A stretch of DNA of 64,000 bases from Rhyacophila brunnea (Eukaryota; Arthropoda; Insecta; Trichoptera; Rhyacophilidae), in contig JAGYXB010000956.1 of NCBI GenBank assembly GCA_022495005.1, positions 620,001 to 684,000 of the forward strand, in the 5' to 3' direction. Position 1 is the stretch's first letter. Each line of letters begins with the position of its first letter. The notes beneath the pieces were generated by a model. That model was not told the origin of the DNA and made no database searches. It saw only the letters and a list, made by a program, of their open reading frames with translations. Position numbers and translations under genes: made by a program. Shown here in pieces: positions 36,101-51,100 of this stretch.

Positions 36101-39100
36101 CTACATTATATCAAAATTAGAACTTTTTTTAAAAATTCGGACGAGCTTAATTTGGAACGAATGAAATCGATCTTGAATAAGTTTAGTCAGTTTCACACTG
36201 AAGAGTTCGAAGCGGGGGCTAGCCATAAGTGATGAATAGATAGTCTAAAAGCGTATATGAGGCTGCAGTGAATGTTGGATACTTACGTCGTGGTGAGTTC
36301 TTGAGGACGCCACGGTAGTCGTCGTGGCGCGCGATTACCTTCAGCTCAGTCGAGGCGACGGCCTGACCGGCTGAGCTCCTGGCGATCACTTCGATCTTGC
36401 CTGTGTCATATTGACGTGTTTTTGGTATGTCCATGTGATACATTCCGTCATAGGTAAGCTTGTATCGGGAACCCTGCCGACAATATTAAAATAAAACATT
36501 AGCAATATTCCGGTAGTCAAGATTTTGTAATATTTTTTTGTGTGTTCCTGTCTTGAACGTGGTTATATTGTATAATATACTATCACTGTGACCTGTGACG
36601 TCAGTATAAATCAAATAAATCTAGCGGCATTGCAGTCATTAATATATGTATAGTATGTTCACTCATATTCGGGAAAGTTACAATGTAAGTTAATCCCGAT
36701 TAAACACAATTATTGCCTTTAAGCAGCTATCCCCTCAATACAACTAGAATGCGGATTAAAATAAATAATTTACGATTAAGCCCTTACAAAATAAATTTCT
36801 TTAAATCGCAGTTTTGTCAAAATAAAGTTACGATTGAGAAAAAAAGCTATTGAGAATATCCTAAAGTTTAGTTAAAAAAAAAACAAACTTTTTCTGCAAA
36901 GGAACCACTTGTATATTTTGTAGAGGGTAAATACATAATCAATAAATTTAAAAAAAAATGAGAAAAAAACATTGCACATACAAATATAAGTGAATTAAGT
37001 TTTTATTCTGGGTTTTAATTGGAAATTTTGATATTAGGCACAATATTAGAAAATTGAATTCTTATATCTGGTGTATCGTCGAGTCTGTTCCTGGACATTG
37101 ACTTCATTGCAGCGTAATAAAAAAATCCTGCTTCGCATAAATCTGTCGTGGTAAACGTATGTACAACAATAATAGCTTGTTTTGACACACTGGGGTATTC
37201 TTCTGATAAATTCGCGGAACACCCATTCACGTTCCGTAGTCCAATAGTTTCTTATTCGTGTATACTATTATGCTGTCTTATAATAGCAGATTTGCGAATT
37301 GAAGTCGGAATAATTATAATAATTCCTAGTTACGTACGTTAATCTATTCTTACTGATGATTTCAATCTATACTGTCAGATATCTTGTGTTTGTGTTTATC
37401 AGTACACTACCTTCAACTCAACCAGGCTACAGTCTTAATTATGGGGATACTAAAATGCCTGCATGCGCACTATTTTCTATATACCTATTATCTACTTAAG
37501 GTTTGTAGTTAATCGAATCATGGCTAGAAGTCGATTAAGCAGTATGGTGTGTGGTAGCTCTGCAATATTCAAAAACATATTTCCGTAATATTCATAACAT
37601 AGAACGTGAATAGAAACAAACAAAAATGAAAGTCTCAAGCAATAGTACATAATATAGAACTTAGATGCCGAGTAAAGTAAATGCATATTATTGTATAGTG
37701 ATTTATCGAATACTTCTGAGGATGCTTCATATCTATAGATCGCAAACCACTGGTATGTATTTATAAATACAGATATTATAGGTAATGTTATAACGACTGT
37801 AGAAAGGAAAAAGGACGTAACCCTCAGTATTTTAAAAATAGATTTTATTGGATAATAGTACATAATAACTATTATTAGAGGTATCATACATAAATGGGCA
37901 AATCATATACTTTAAATAAATCAGAACGCAGTAAGTTGTATAACTATGAGTTAATTTAGTACTAATTAGATAGGGTGCAGGTAGCTCAATTGGTAAAGCA
38001 CATTGGCTGGGATCAGATGGATGCGGATTCGAGTCTCGTCCGGCGTCGTATTTTTTAGATTTTTTAGTTGTTATATTTATGAGGTGTTTTCAAATTATTT
38101 ATGTTTAATAACGCACGTATCAAACACAATGGATCTGGATCTATCAGTATAAGTTGTCTAGTGAGTGTAAGCGCTACATGCTAATACTTTGAACAGTGTT
38201 TAATATTTTTATTATCTGTTGAGGTTAGTTCCAAATTCGAACAGCGGACGATTTATATTGGTACCTACTTAGTGTTTTTTTTTGCTATAAATTTTAGAAA
38301 ATTTGTGGAACGTCTGTGAAAATGTGTGTCTCAATATTGTATTTACGAAGGATCATTGATCTGCCTAATAATGTATAATATAAATATGTTTTAATTAACG
38401 ATATAATATAGATAGTACTATTTTTACTAATTTATTTTTTACTGTACGCCTTAATATAACAAGAAACAATTGTTGTTCTGCCAAAAGTTAAATTAAATTG
38501 AAATTTAAAGTGACTTACATTGACGACCGTGTTCCCGTTGACTAGCCACATGACCCTGGGCTTGGGATGTCCGGTCACCCTGCAGCAGAATCGAGCCCAT
38601 TCTCCTTCCTCGACAGTCGCTGGTTCAGGCTTGCTCACAAACACTGGCGCAGTCCTTGGCTTCGTGTCCTCACCCGCTTCTTCGGGAACCCTGGTGGAAA
38701 AAATGAATAAAAATTATGGACGAAAAAAAATAATTCTATAAGTAATAAATTTAAACAATATTTATTTAACATCATTAAGAAAGGTTTGTCATTTAAAATT
38801 GTACTTATGAAATATATAGGTAGGCAATAGTTAGAAATACGATAAGACAAATTTTGGGCATAACCTTATGGGCTTATAATCATTGTTTTACTATAATATA
38901 GGATCGGCCTTTGGATACAATCACGTAGACTTGACGCATATACGTTTTCTGATAGTTCGTAAATCATTCGGAGTCATTCATTGGTCGGCGTGGCGTATTG
39001 ACATTAAACGTTGTGCAGCCAATTGCGTAGCATCTGATTAGTATAGAGTGATTTTCAGCCAATGCGATTTTATATCGGGTTTGCCCAAACTGATGGTGGG

Positions 39101-42100
39101 CAATGTACGATTTCTGTTTTTAAGAGCGTCTCCATGACCGTAGCAAAAAGTGACAGTACCTACATTGAGTCACTGCTCTGGACCAAATGGAAAATAATAA
39201 TAAAAAAAACATTTTTCCAGACACGGTGCTAACCCACCATACCGCAATGGTTCCATAGACATACATTCTGGCACTACTTCATCGTGGGGAACATTAAGAA
39301 GATAACATATCATAATGTCAATCTTCTTCTTCTTCGGTGGCGCTATAGTGCAATTCAAGCCCTAGTCTCCTTAATCCTTCGCCTCCACGACATTCGGTCC
39401 AATCAATTTATTGGTACATAGGTAGTTAATAGTCGGCTTAGATCGTATTGTCTACTATCCAGTTAATTTGAATACCAACTGAGTGTTAGAAAATTAGACA
39501 TATTTTTGTTTACTCACACTTGCCAAGCAGCCTCCATTTGACGAATCTTTTCGATACTCTTCATGTGTTTTGGTAACTGTGAGTCGTAGATGATGCCTGG
39601 CTTTCCAGCTGTCTTGATGATGGCTCTTGTCTCGTCCATACCCCAAAGATTGGTAGCGCGGCACAGGTACTCGCCGCTGTCTTCAGGATATACCCATCCG
39701 AAGTTCATGGCGACGTAGCCGAAGTCATAAATTGGTGTGAATCTGTTTTCTGTAATGAAATAAAATCATATTATTATCATCTTCACTTTCCATGGATGCA
39801 TATTTTTTATTACATAAGTCGTAAGTACTGAAAAATCTTATCATAAATGGCGAAAAGGTTGAATAATGATGTAGGTATAGGTATAATGAGTTTTTATGAG
39901 ATTCAGTTGTTAGCCATTGGTTCTACTCATAATCTACTGACCGATAAGTGTGTAGTTATTGATCGAATATTAAAGACTGATTGCCATTTTAAATGATCTA
40001 TATTAATTTATTTTTTTGGTCATTAATAGATAATAATAGAATAACTATAAATTCGGATATGGTGAAAAAAGAAAAAAAAATATGCGCCACCCAATTTTTT
40101 AGTTGTGGGATTCATATAAAAAAAAACAAAAATACTACTTACTGTAGGAAAGTGGCTTTCCATTGAAGAACCACTCAACCTTCATATGCGGATCACCAAC
40201 AGGAGCCAACTGGCACTCGAACTTGGTGGATTCCATCTCAACAAGACTCTCCTGGTTTTGAATTTGGGTCACAAATCGTGGTGGCTGCTTCCTATCCGGA
40301 TCGTAAAGGTCATCTTCAGTCAAGAAGATCTCTGAAGTATACTTCTTGATTGTAGCTTCCATCTGCATAAGGGTTTCTGATTTTTTCATGCCCTTTGGTA
40401 CTTGGTTTTGCAGAATAATTGATGGTAATTCTGAAACAAAACAATATTATAGAATATAATTCATGTTATGCTTAACGGTATAATATACCGTGTATTAAGT
40501 ATTCTAACATCAACATTTACATTTACATTATTAATTGAACGTATTATATAATTTTGAACACCTCAAAACTATACATATTGAAAAAAACCCTGTGTCATAC
40601 AATTTTTTTTCGTAATTAACAAACAAATATGCGTCGAAGTATTATCAAATTTCGTTAATATTGACGGCCATCTTGTCGCATTTTGAATCAAGGTATTCTT
40701 TATTAGTTATTGAAGATTATTTATTGATTTCACAAAAAATATATTGTTGCTTACCTTTGCATGATACTGTTGCCCTGGTAAAATCTTCTCCTTGCTTATT
40801 AACTGCTCTGCATGTATATTCACCAGAATCTTCAGCATACACGTAAAGAATGTCCAAAGACACGAATCCCATATCGTAGACGGTACGATATCTATGTCCA
40901 GATGGCAATGGTTTTCCGTTTCTGTACCATTCGATTCTAAGGTTAGGATCTTCTTTGGGTTCCACTCGGCATTCGAAACGAATCGCTTCAGATTCTTCAA
41001 CAGTGTGTGATTGGATTTGCGTGATGAATTTAGGCGGTCCCATAATTGGATCTTCTTTAGGTGCCTCTGTCATTGGTCCTCGCTCTAACTCCTTGATCTT
41101 TTCTCCACTCATTCCTTGTGGTAGCTGAGAATCCAATACTATATCGCGCTTTGCACTACAAGTCACCTTGGCAGTGGAAGTAGCGTATCCCCATCTGTTG
41201 GTCGCACGGCAAACATATTCTCCGCCATCTCGTGCATAGGTGTAATCGATATCTAAAGCAATGAAGCCAAAGTCATTCAGCATGTGAACTCGAGATCCAG
41301 TAGCGAATGGCTTACCGTTATGGTACCAATCGATTCTCATTGTTGGATCACCAACTGGTTCAACGCGACAGTCGAAGTGAACTGGACCTCCTTCCGGTAC
41401 ATCAATGTTATCCTTGATTTCGACGATGAATTTAGGAGGATTTGGTGTTTCTTCTTCTGTCAAAATCTCATCGCGTTTATGAAGAGTTTCCTCAAGCTTT
41501 TGAATACTTTCGGTTCCAGACTTGAAGTTAGATGGTAATTGAGGTTCAAGAATGATACCTTGACGGCCGACTACCTGGAGCTTGCAAGATACTGTAGCCT
41601 CTCCGTGGCGGTTGGTAGCCTTGCAAGTATATAAGCCTGAATCTCGTTGGTATACTCCGGCTACTTCCAGAATAACAAAACCGAAATCATTGATAGTTTT
41701 AACTCTTGATCCTTGCAAAAGTGCTTTGCCATTATGGAACCATTCAACACGCATACTTGGATCATTAACAGGCGTAAGGCGACACTCAAAGTGAGCTAAC
41801 GAATTTTCTCCGAGAATAAGATCAGCAGGAGTAGTAATGAATTCTGGTGGATTTCCTATATCTTCTTCTGGAGACATTGGACCAGTGGGACCTGACAAGC
41901 CTTCGAGTGCAGCAATCTTATCGATTGTGCCTTCCATACCTTTAGGTAACTGAGATTCAAGAATGATATTCCTTTTGCCTTGAACCTTCATTGAAGCTGT
42001 TGTCACTGCCTGGCCATAGTTGTTAATAGCCCTGCACGAGTACTCTCCTGAATCTTCAGGATAGACTGGTGAAATCTCCAGAATGACAAAACCAAAGTCG

Positions 42101-45100
42101 CAGAAAGTCCTAAACCTTGAACCAGCTTTTAATGCTTTACCGTTCCAGAACCATTCAACCTGAAAACCATATTAAATATGAGTAAACATAAATTTTACAG
42201 AAACCCAATTAAAAATATTTTATAATATAAGATTTTTATAACCTTCAATTTTGGATCATCTGTGGGAATCAAACGTGCTTCAAAGTGCGCATTTTCTCCC
42301 TCTCGTAAAGTTTCCAGATTTGAGAAGGGCACGGTGAATACTGGGGCTTTGCCCTTTTCTTCAACATCCTTTTCGTCTCTAGTTTTAACCATAGCATCTT
42401 CAAGAGTCTGTAATTTTTCCAGACCACCTTCCATTCCCTAAAAAAATGGTTAATATTTATAATTAAAGTTGTAATATAATACCTACGATGTATGTCTATT
42501 TTATTTTCTATAAATCGACAATAATTATTGTAAATACGATTAATAATAATATTTGCAGTGATTTTTACATACTTAGTAACATATTACTAAATTAATTTGT
42601 AAAATCAATGTAATTACATAAAACTTTGTAGATGAAAATTTGTATGACAGTACCTTTGGCAGTTGAGAATCTAAGATGAGATTTTCCTTTGAAAGGCATT
42701 TCAATGTTGCTTTGGTAGAGTCCGTTCCAAGTTTGTTGGTCGCTATGCATTCATATACACCAGAATTTTCTTCGTAGCAATAGAGAATATCGAGAATAAC
42801 AATACCGAAGTCGTGGAATGTTCTATAACGGTGACCATGAGGTAATTTCTTGCCATTGTAGAACCATTCAACCTTGAGATCTGGATCATCTACTGGAATC
42901 AAACGCGCTTCAAAGTGAGCACTCTGTCCTTCAACAAGTTTTGTGATATCTGCAATCTGTGTCAAGAACTTAGGTGGCTGTGAGCTTGGTGCAGACGGAG
43001 ATTTGGCTTGTTGGCCTTGTAAGCTTTCTAATTCTCTGATCTTTGCAAGAGAGTCAGGCTGCAAGCTGTCATAATAAACCCCACCTTTGCCGTAACAGTT
43101 GATTGTTGCTCGAGTGGTATCTTCACCATATTTATTGTAAGCTCGGCATACGTATTCACCAGAGTCATGTGGTTGTACGTAGGAAATATCCATCAAAACA
43201 AAACCAAAGTCAGACACCATCTTAATGCGAGTAGAATGCCTTAGCGGTTTTCCATTGTGGTACCATTCTACAATCATATCAGGATCATCGACAGGGATCA
43301 GCGTGCATTCAAAGTGCGCTGACTGACCATCCTTCAGTCCATCTAAGCTTTGGATGTGAGTTGTGAATTTAGGTGGTTGTCCCTTGAATCGATCAATACA
43401 TCCCAAGTCTACACTCATCTCAGCTTGTCCCCACTTATTGGTGGCCCGACACGTGTATGTTCCAGAATCTTCTGTCTTGGTACCAAGAATTTCAAGCACA
43501 ACCATTCCAAATGCGTAAACGGTTCGTAGTCTGTGACTGGCTTCAACGAGTTTTCCGTTGTAGAACCATTCAATAACCATCGACTGGTCCCCTGTTGGAA
43601 TAAGAGATGCCTCAAAGTGAGCAATTTGGCCTTCTCCAATATCTTTCAACTCTTGGAACACAGATGTGAACTCTGGTGGTCTACCTCCTTCAACTTCTGC
43701 AGCCTTGTCGTCGGGCTTTTTAAGTGAGTCTTCAAGGTTCTGAATCTTTTCGAGGCCTTCAGCACCTTTGGGATGTTGGGTACGTTCAATCAAGTCATCC
43801 TTAGTAATAATGCTGATTGAAGATGAAGTGAATGCATCTCCTTTCTTATTGTATGCCTTGCAAGTATAGATTCCACTATCGCGTTCATACACGTCTGATA
43901 CGTCCAAAGTAACGAATCCAAAATCACTGGTCATTTTGAACCTTGATCCATGTTCTAGTACCTTTCCATTAAGGTACCATTCTATCTTGAGATTAGGATC
44001 ATTCTTAGGTTCAACTGTACCTTCCAAATGAAGTGGAGATGCCTCAACCAATTCTGATTCAGCTTTGAAAGGAACGATCCATACTGGTTTATCAAAGTCA
44101 GCTTCAGGAGCAGATGTCTGGCGATTATATTTGTTAGCCGCAGCATCATCAGCTTCTTTTACTGCATCTAAACCTGCCTTTCCTTGAGGATGTTGAGTTT
44201 GCAAGTAGATATTTTCTCCTGCTGTACATTTGAGGGTTCCAGATGTAGATGCAGTCCCTTTAGCGTTAGTCGCCTTGCAAGTATATATGCCTGAATCTTC
44301 TTCATAAGTATGTGTAACATCTAATGAAACATATCCGAAGTCATGAGTTGTTTTGTATCTTGAACCAGATGGAAGAGGTTTACCGTTAGCGAACCATTCA
44401 ATCTTTAGTGTTGGGTCCCGGGAGGGCTCTACGTTGCATTCAAAGTGAATATTTTCACCCTCTTTGCAGACGATGTTATTCAAATGGCTTATAAACACTG
44501 GTAAGTCATATGTTGGTTCCTTGTCCTCGGGTTTGCCAGCTTTAGGTTGTTCTAATGCACCAATACGGTTCATGGATTCTGGATGAAGTGTATCACCAAG
44601 TAACCAAGGACGATCTTCAATTTTAATCGAAGCAGTGGAAACAGCTTCTCCTAGCATATTTGTTGCTTTGCATGTATAAATTCCAGAATCGTCATCGCGA
44701 AGTCCATTTATGGAAAGTGTAACTAATCCAAAATCGAATGTACTCTTTATTCTGGATCCAGTTGTTAACGGAAGACCATTTTTAAACCATTCGACACGCA
44801 AATTGGGATCGGTACGGGGCTCGACTTGTGCTTCCAAGAAGACATGTTGTCCTTCTACTAATTTATCATAACTCTTCAGATGAGTTGTGAATATTGGTGC
44901 TTGCATTGGAGTGGAGTCAACAAACATATCGGGGACTTTGTTCTTTGCTGCTTCTTTCAACTGTATCTGTTCCCAGGATTCCGGTCTTTGAGCATCAGCG
45001 ATAATAAGGGATTTTGATTTGACCTTCAATGGGATCGATGATACTGTACTACCAGCATTATTAATAGCTTTGCACATGTACACTCCGGAATCCTCGGTAA

Positions 45101-48100
45101 CGACAGAGTTAATATCTAGCGTAACGAATCCAAAGTCGTGAGTGGTCCTGAATCGTGAACCTATAAACAATAATATCATATTGTTAAAAAAGCACATTTA
45201 CCATTAATAATGAAATGTATTTAAAATAAATGTTTAATTATTGAAAAAATAGTCTAATGAATTACTGTTTCGCTCATAGACGAAATATACGGGTGTCCAC
45301 GAAATGGAGGTTATTTTAACAGGCCATTTTAAAAAATGAGCTATTGTTAGCTATTTTCTCAACACAATGCATTTCATGATATGTGTGATTGAAAACATTT
45401 AATAAGAAATATAAGTTGCAGTCAGCTGCTGAATTTAAATCGGTGACCCACGAATTTAGAGACTGGCAATTACTTTATACGGGCGCATACCCACAAAATG
45501 TTTTATTATACATATTTTGTGCAGGTCTTTCAACTTATAATATTTATTTATACTGTTTTACTATGGGTATTTTGGCCATCTAATTTAATCGAGAAAATTA
45601 ATGAATATAAAATAAACTTACCCATTTTTAATTCAACTCCGTTAACATACCACTCGAACCTAAGGCTAGGATCTCCTACTGGCACAACGCGAGCTTCATA
45701 GCGGGCGTGTTGACCTTCCCATAGTTCGGAAGGTCCAGTCAATACTTGTGTAAATATTGGTTTTTCGAATTCTCTTTCAGGTTCTTCGGCTCTTCCGGGT
45801 TGACTCTCTTCTAGCCTTAGAATCTTCTTCATTCCTTCAGGATGCTGAGTATCTAACTGGATAGCTGCTTTGGCTGTTAAAAAACGTAAGTAAAATATAT
45901 TTTTTGCATACAAATATATAAGTACACAATAAAAGCGTGCATCAAATAAAATTATGTTATTGTTTCATTTTTAAAACTATAATTATGAATGTAATGAAAA
46001 TTTGTATTATATGGATAAACTTACTTTTAATTTTCATGGCAGCTGTCGTGACGGCTTCGCCGAGGGCGTTAGATGCACGACAGATGTATACTCCTGCATC
46101 CTCATCGCGAACATGAGCAATTGTCATTGACACATATCCAAAGTCATGAGTCTTTGTGATCCTAGAACTGTCTTCCAAGAGTTTTTCATTCCTGAACCAT
46201 TCCACTTTAAGTGTTGGGTCTCCAACTGGTATAAGCCTGCAGTCAAAGTGAGCAGTCGCGGCTTCCTGAATATTGTCAATATTTTGCAAAGGTTGCGTAA
46301 ATACTGGGCGTTGCCTGGTAACTGGATCAGCGATTTCAGGTCTTCTAAACGGTTCTGCTGATTCAAGTTCACGAATCTTTTCAAGGCCTTCAGGCCTTTG
46401 TGACTCTCGGATAATGCTACCCTTTTCTGTTACAGTCATAGATATGGATGAAGTGCACTGTCCCAAAGCATTAATGGCTTTCACTGAATATTCTCCAGCA
46501 TCTTCAGGAACACAGTGTGTGATGTCCAGTGATACATATCCAAAGTCAAATGTAATATGGAATCTCGATGCAGATTGCAGTGGTTTTCCGTTGTGGTAAA
46601 ACTCGATTCTCAAGTTGGGATCATGCACTGGTTCTACTTGGCACTCAAAGTGAGCGGTTTGTCCTTCCATGACATGAGTTGTTCCTCTGAGGTCAGTTAC
46701 TAGCCTAGGTGGTCCTGTTGGCAAGTCCTCGACTTCTACCCTTGTGGAATGTCCTTGAGATTCAAGAAGCCTGATCTTTTCCAAACCATTAGGATGTTGA
46801 GTGTCGAATATTATGCTACGGTGATCTGAAATTAAAAAAATGTAATTACCTACCTATTAAAATATATTTTTAGCATGGTAATCTAAAAAAAGAATACTTA
46901 CTGGCAACTTTGAGATTGCATGTGTTAACGGCTTCTCCATGCTTGTTTGTAGCTTTGCACATGTAAGTTCCAGAATCTTCACCGTACGCATACAGAATAT
47001 CCATGGCAACATATCCAAAGTCGTGGGTTGTTCTATACCTATGTCCAGCTCGGATAACGGCTCCATTAAGGAACCATTCAATTTTGAGATCAGGGTCGTT
47101 GATTGGTTCAACTCTACATTCGAAATGCGCCCTGTCACTTTCCTTCAAGTTCTCCAAGCTGGTAAGTGCTGTGATGAACACTGGCCTCTGTCCTTGTTTT
47201 TCTTCTTCTACCCTCTTTGGCCTTTCATAGTTTTCTAGTTCACGAATCTTTTTCAAACGTTGCTCATCAAGAGTATCCAGATATAATCCGGCTTTAGCTA
47301 AAATTGTAGAAAAAACGTTGATGAGTTGACATTGGAAAATTTATTTTAATTATAAAAAAAAATGATTTGATAATGTCATTTGAGAATGAATGAAATTAAT
47401 ATGTAGGTATACTAACCGCTGACATTTACGGAGCTAGTTGTAACAGCTTCACCGACGGCATTGATGGCCTTGCACATGTATGTGCCACTATCTTCAGCAT
47501 ACGCGTATAAGATATCCAAAGCCACGAATCCAAAGTCGTAAGTTGTTTTGAACCTGTGACCTTGTTGAACAGGCCTGCCATTGCAATACCATTCAACGCG
47601 CATTGTTGGATCGTTTACTGGAGTAAGGGTGGCTTCCAAATGAACTGGAGCTCCTTCAGCCACTTGTACATTTTTCAGTGGTCTTCCGAATTCAGGCTTC
47701 TCAGCTACAAAGCTTTCGTCCTGAACTGGTCGCTTATTGCGATCGCCTTCCAAATATTGGATTTTCTCTAAAGCACTTTCATGTTGAGTGTCTCTGATGA
47801 TAGATGCCTTGGCTATAAGAAAATACATTTATGAAAGTTAGCTGAGATGAGAATTTTTTAAACAATAAAATGGAAAAATCGTGGGTAGAAAATTATGAAA
47901 TTTCCACTTGTGTCTTTCTGCAAACGTTGTTTCTCTACGACTTAATTAAAACTATATTATGTATTTGATATCATATGAACAATTTTTGTAAAATAGTGTA
48001 TTTTATTTACTTACATTGTACACTTAATTTGATGGATGATTGTGCCTGTCCAAGTTTATTAACTGCCCTGCAAGTGTATTCGCCAGAATCGTCAGCATAT

Positions 48101-51100
48101 ACCGAGAGAACATCAAGTGAAGCAAAACCAAAGTCGCAAGTGGTTCTGTAACGATGTCCACTCTGCAGTGGCTTACCATTGAAGAACCATTCAACTTTAA
48201 GATCTGGGTCTGGATATGGTTCAATGCGGCATTCATAGTGAGCGCTATGACCTTCCACCAGTTTTGTAGGTCCATTAAGTTGAGTTGTAAACCTTGGTGC
48301 TTGTTTGACGATGGTGTCTTCTTCTTGACGACGTTGATATTTGGTGCTATCTTCCAGCATGCTGATCTTTTCAAGGGCACTTTCATGCTGGCTCTCCAAT
48401 TGAAGAGAGGCTTTAGCTATTGGAAAATATCAACATTATTTTAAAGTATCATTGGAATATAATATTAAAATAGTATACGTATGCGATAAACCAATATTTC
48501 GTGATATTGCGCTGTATGTAGTTTATTTTACTATATGAACGTTTATTCTATAAGATTATCAGTTGCAGTCAGTATATAGGTACTAATATCTTACATTGGA
48601 CAAAGAGTGTTGATGAAGTTACGGCTTGTCCCAGTTCGTTGATTGCTCTGCAAGTGTAAGTTCCCGAGTCTTCGGGATTTACGTACTTCATGTTGAGAGC
48701 AACATAGCCGAAGTCATGCATTGTTGTAAGACGATTAGCTGGAAACATAAAAAAGTAATCGTCATCAGTACACCATGAAATAAGACTATTATAAGAAGTC
48801 AATATTTTCTTATCATAAATTGTTTCGAGAAAACTAAATCTATTATAAAAATATAATATTATTTATAAAATATTTAACAGAATGTAACTCACATGCTTCA
48901 ATTGGTACTCCATTCCTCAACCATTCGACGCGAAGCTTAGGATCTCCAACAGGAATAAGCCTTGCTTCAAAGTGGGCAGCTTGGTTCTCAGCAACACGGA
49001 GATCTTTCACGGGCAAAGTGAATACAGGTGCTTGAGTAACCACGTCTTCTTGTGCACTGCCTCGCTGGTGACGAGATGTAGCCTCCAATTGGTTGAGACG
49101 ATTGAGAGCACCTTCGTGCTGTGAGTCAACGTAAATCGACCGCCTGGATTGTACTGAAGCAACCCCAGATGTAACCGCTTCTCCAAGAGCATTGATAGCT
49201 CTGCAAGTATATGTGCCAGAATCTTCAGGCAAGCAAGACATAATATCTAAGGCTACAAAACCGAAGTTGTTAGTCTCAGTGAAACGAGAACCGCTCTTCA
49301 GTGGTTTGTTATTATGATACCACTCTACTTTTAAAGTAGCATCCGATACTGGAATGAGGCGGCATTCAAAGTGAGCCCTCTGGCCTTCTTTGATATCAAC
49401 GTTCTTCAAAGAAGTTGTGAATATCGGAGCTTGTTTAGTGACTTCATCAACATATTCTGATCTTTGGTAGCGTGACCTATCTTCTAGACTTCGGATTTGC
49501 TCTAATCCAGTTTCGTTTTGAGTGCTCCTTAAAATTTCTGCTGTACCGCGACAGCTCAATGTGCAATTGGTTTCATCCATACCGATTAAGTTAACGGCAC
49601 GGCATGTGTAAACTCCAGAGTCTTCAGCGATCAGATCAACAATATCCAATGCGACGTAGCCGAAATCATGAATCGGCCTAAACCTGTGCCCAATAGTAAC
49701 CGGTCGACCATTCTTGAACCATTCAACCTTCAAGTTTGAGTCAGTAACTGGTTCGAGCTTACATTCAAAATGAACATGCTGTCCTTCCAACATGTTTTCA
49801 AGTGATTTCGGCTTTGTGACGAAACGCGGTCTTTCGGTGGTAGTTTCATCAACGTATTCATTTTTCTTATAACGAGATGCATCTTCCAGGTATTGTATCT
49901 TTTCCAATCCGGAGGGATGTTGTGACTCCATAAACAAGTCCTTCTTTGCGATAACTCTCAAAGCGCAAGAAGTAACCGCTTCGCCCAGCTGATTTCTTGC
50001 TTGACAGGTGTAAACACCACTGTCTTCTGGGTATACGCTCAGAAGATCAAGGGCAACATAATCGAAATCATACGCTGGCCTGAACCTGTGTCCAGTCTTA
50101 ATTGGTTTTCCATTACAGAACCACTCTACTCTCATGGTAGGGTCTCCGATGGGTTGCAGTCTGCATTCCATGTGAACGTTTGTTCCCTCAATGGTTTCAA
50201 TGTTATGGAGAGACCTAGCGAACTGTGGAGCTTGCATAACTGTAATATCATCGGTGACTGTGCGAGATTTACGAGATGCATCTTCAAGCATTTGAATTTG
50301 TTCGATAGCCTGTTCGTTTTGGGTATCCGTCAAAATATCGGAACGCTCAATTACTCTCACCATGGCGGATGTGTGAGCAGTTCCTAAATGATTTACAGCG
50401 CGGGCTGTATATTCTCCCGCATCAGCAGAAGTAGCGTGAATAATATCCAATGCTACAAATCCAAAATCGTAGTATGTTCTGAATCTTGATCCAACGGTAA
50501 CTGCTCGGCCATTGTGATACCATTCAACTCTCATTGTAGGGTCGCCCATGGGTTCAAGGCGGCATTCAAGATGTATGTTTTTACCTTCACTGATGGGATT
50601 AGGATCAGATAAAGGCTGCACAAAGATTGGTTTCGATTTTGAAATTTCTTCAATATGGTATTGTGGTTCAACAAATTTGGAACCCTCAAGAATTTTGGTC
50701 TTTTCATAGAGACCTTTATGTATGCTCGAGGTATCAATGCTTGATCGTGCTGAAAATAATAAAATACGTATAGTTAAAATATAATATAATGTAGATATGG
50801 AAAACCAATATTATAGTGTAGCTGATTTAGAAACAAAGAAATCATTAGATATATATTTATTATAAATACTTACTTTGAACGACCATAGTAGCGCCGAGCT
50901 GTGCCTCTCCAGCAGCGTTGCGGGCAACAACAGTGTATGTTCCTGCATCTTCGTCGCGAACGCTCGCGATGTCCAGCGCCACATAACCAAAATCATGGTA
51001 AGTCTGAATCCTGTTGGCAGACTTAATCAGTTTACCATTACAGTACCACTCCACTGTCATTGTCAGGTCACTTTGTGGCTCTACTCGTGCCTCGAAGTGA

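Noticed and set aside
37976..38050. Functional tRNA gene
   Set aside because: The A- and B-box strings are present but the acceptor and T stems do not pair, so it is a tRNA-derived repeat.
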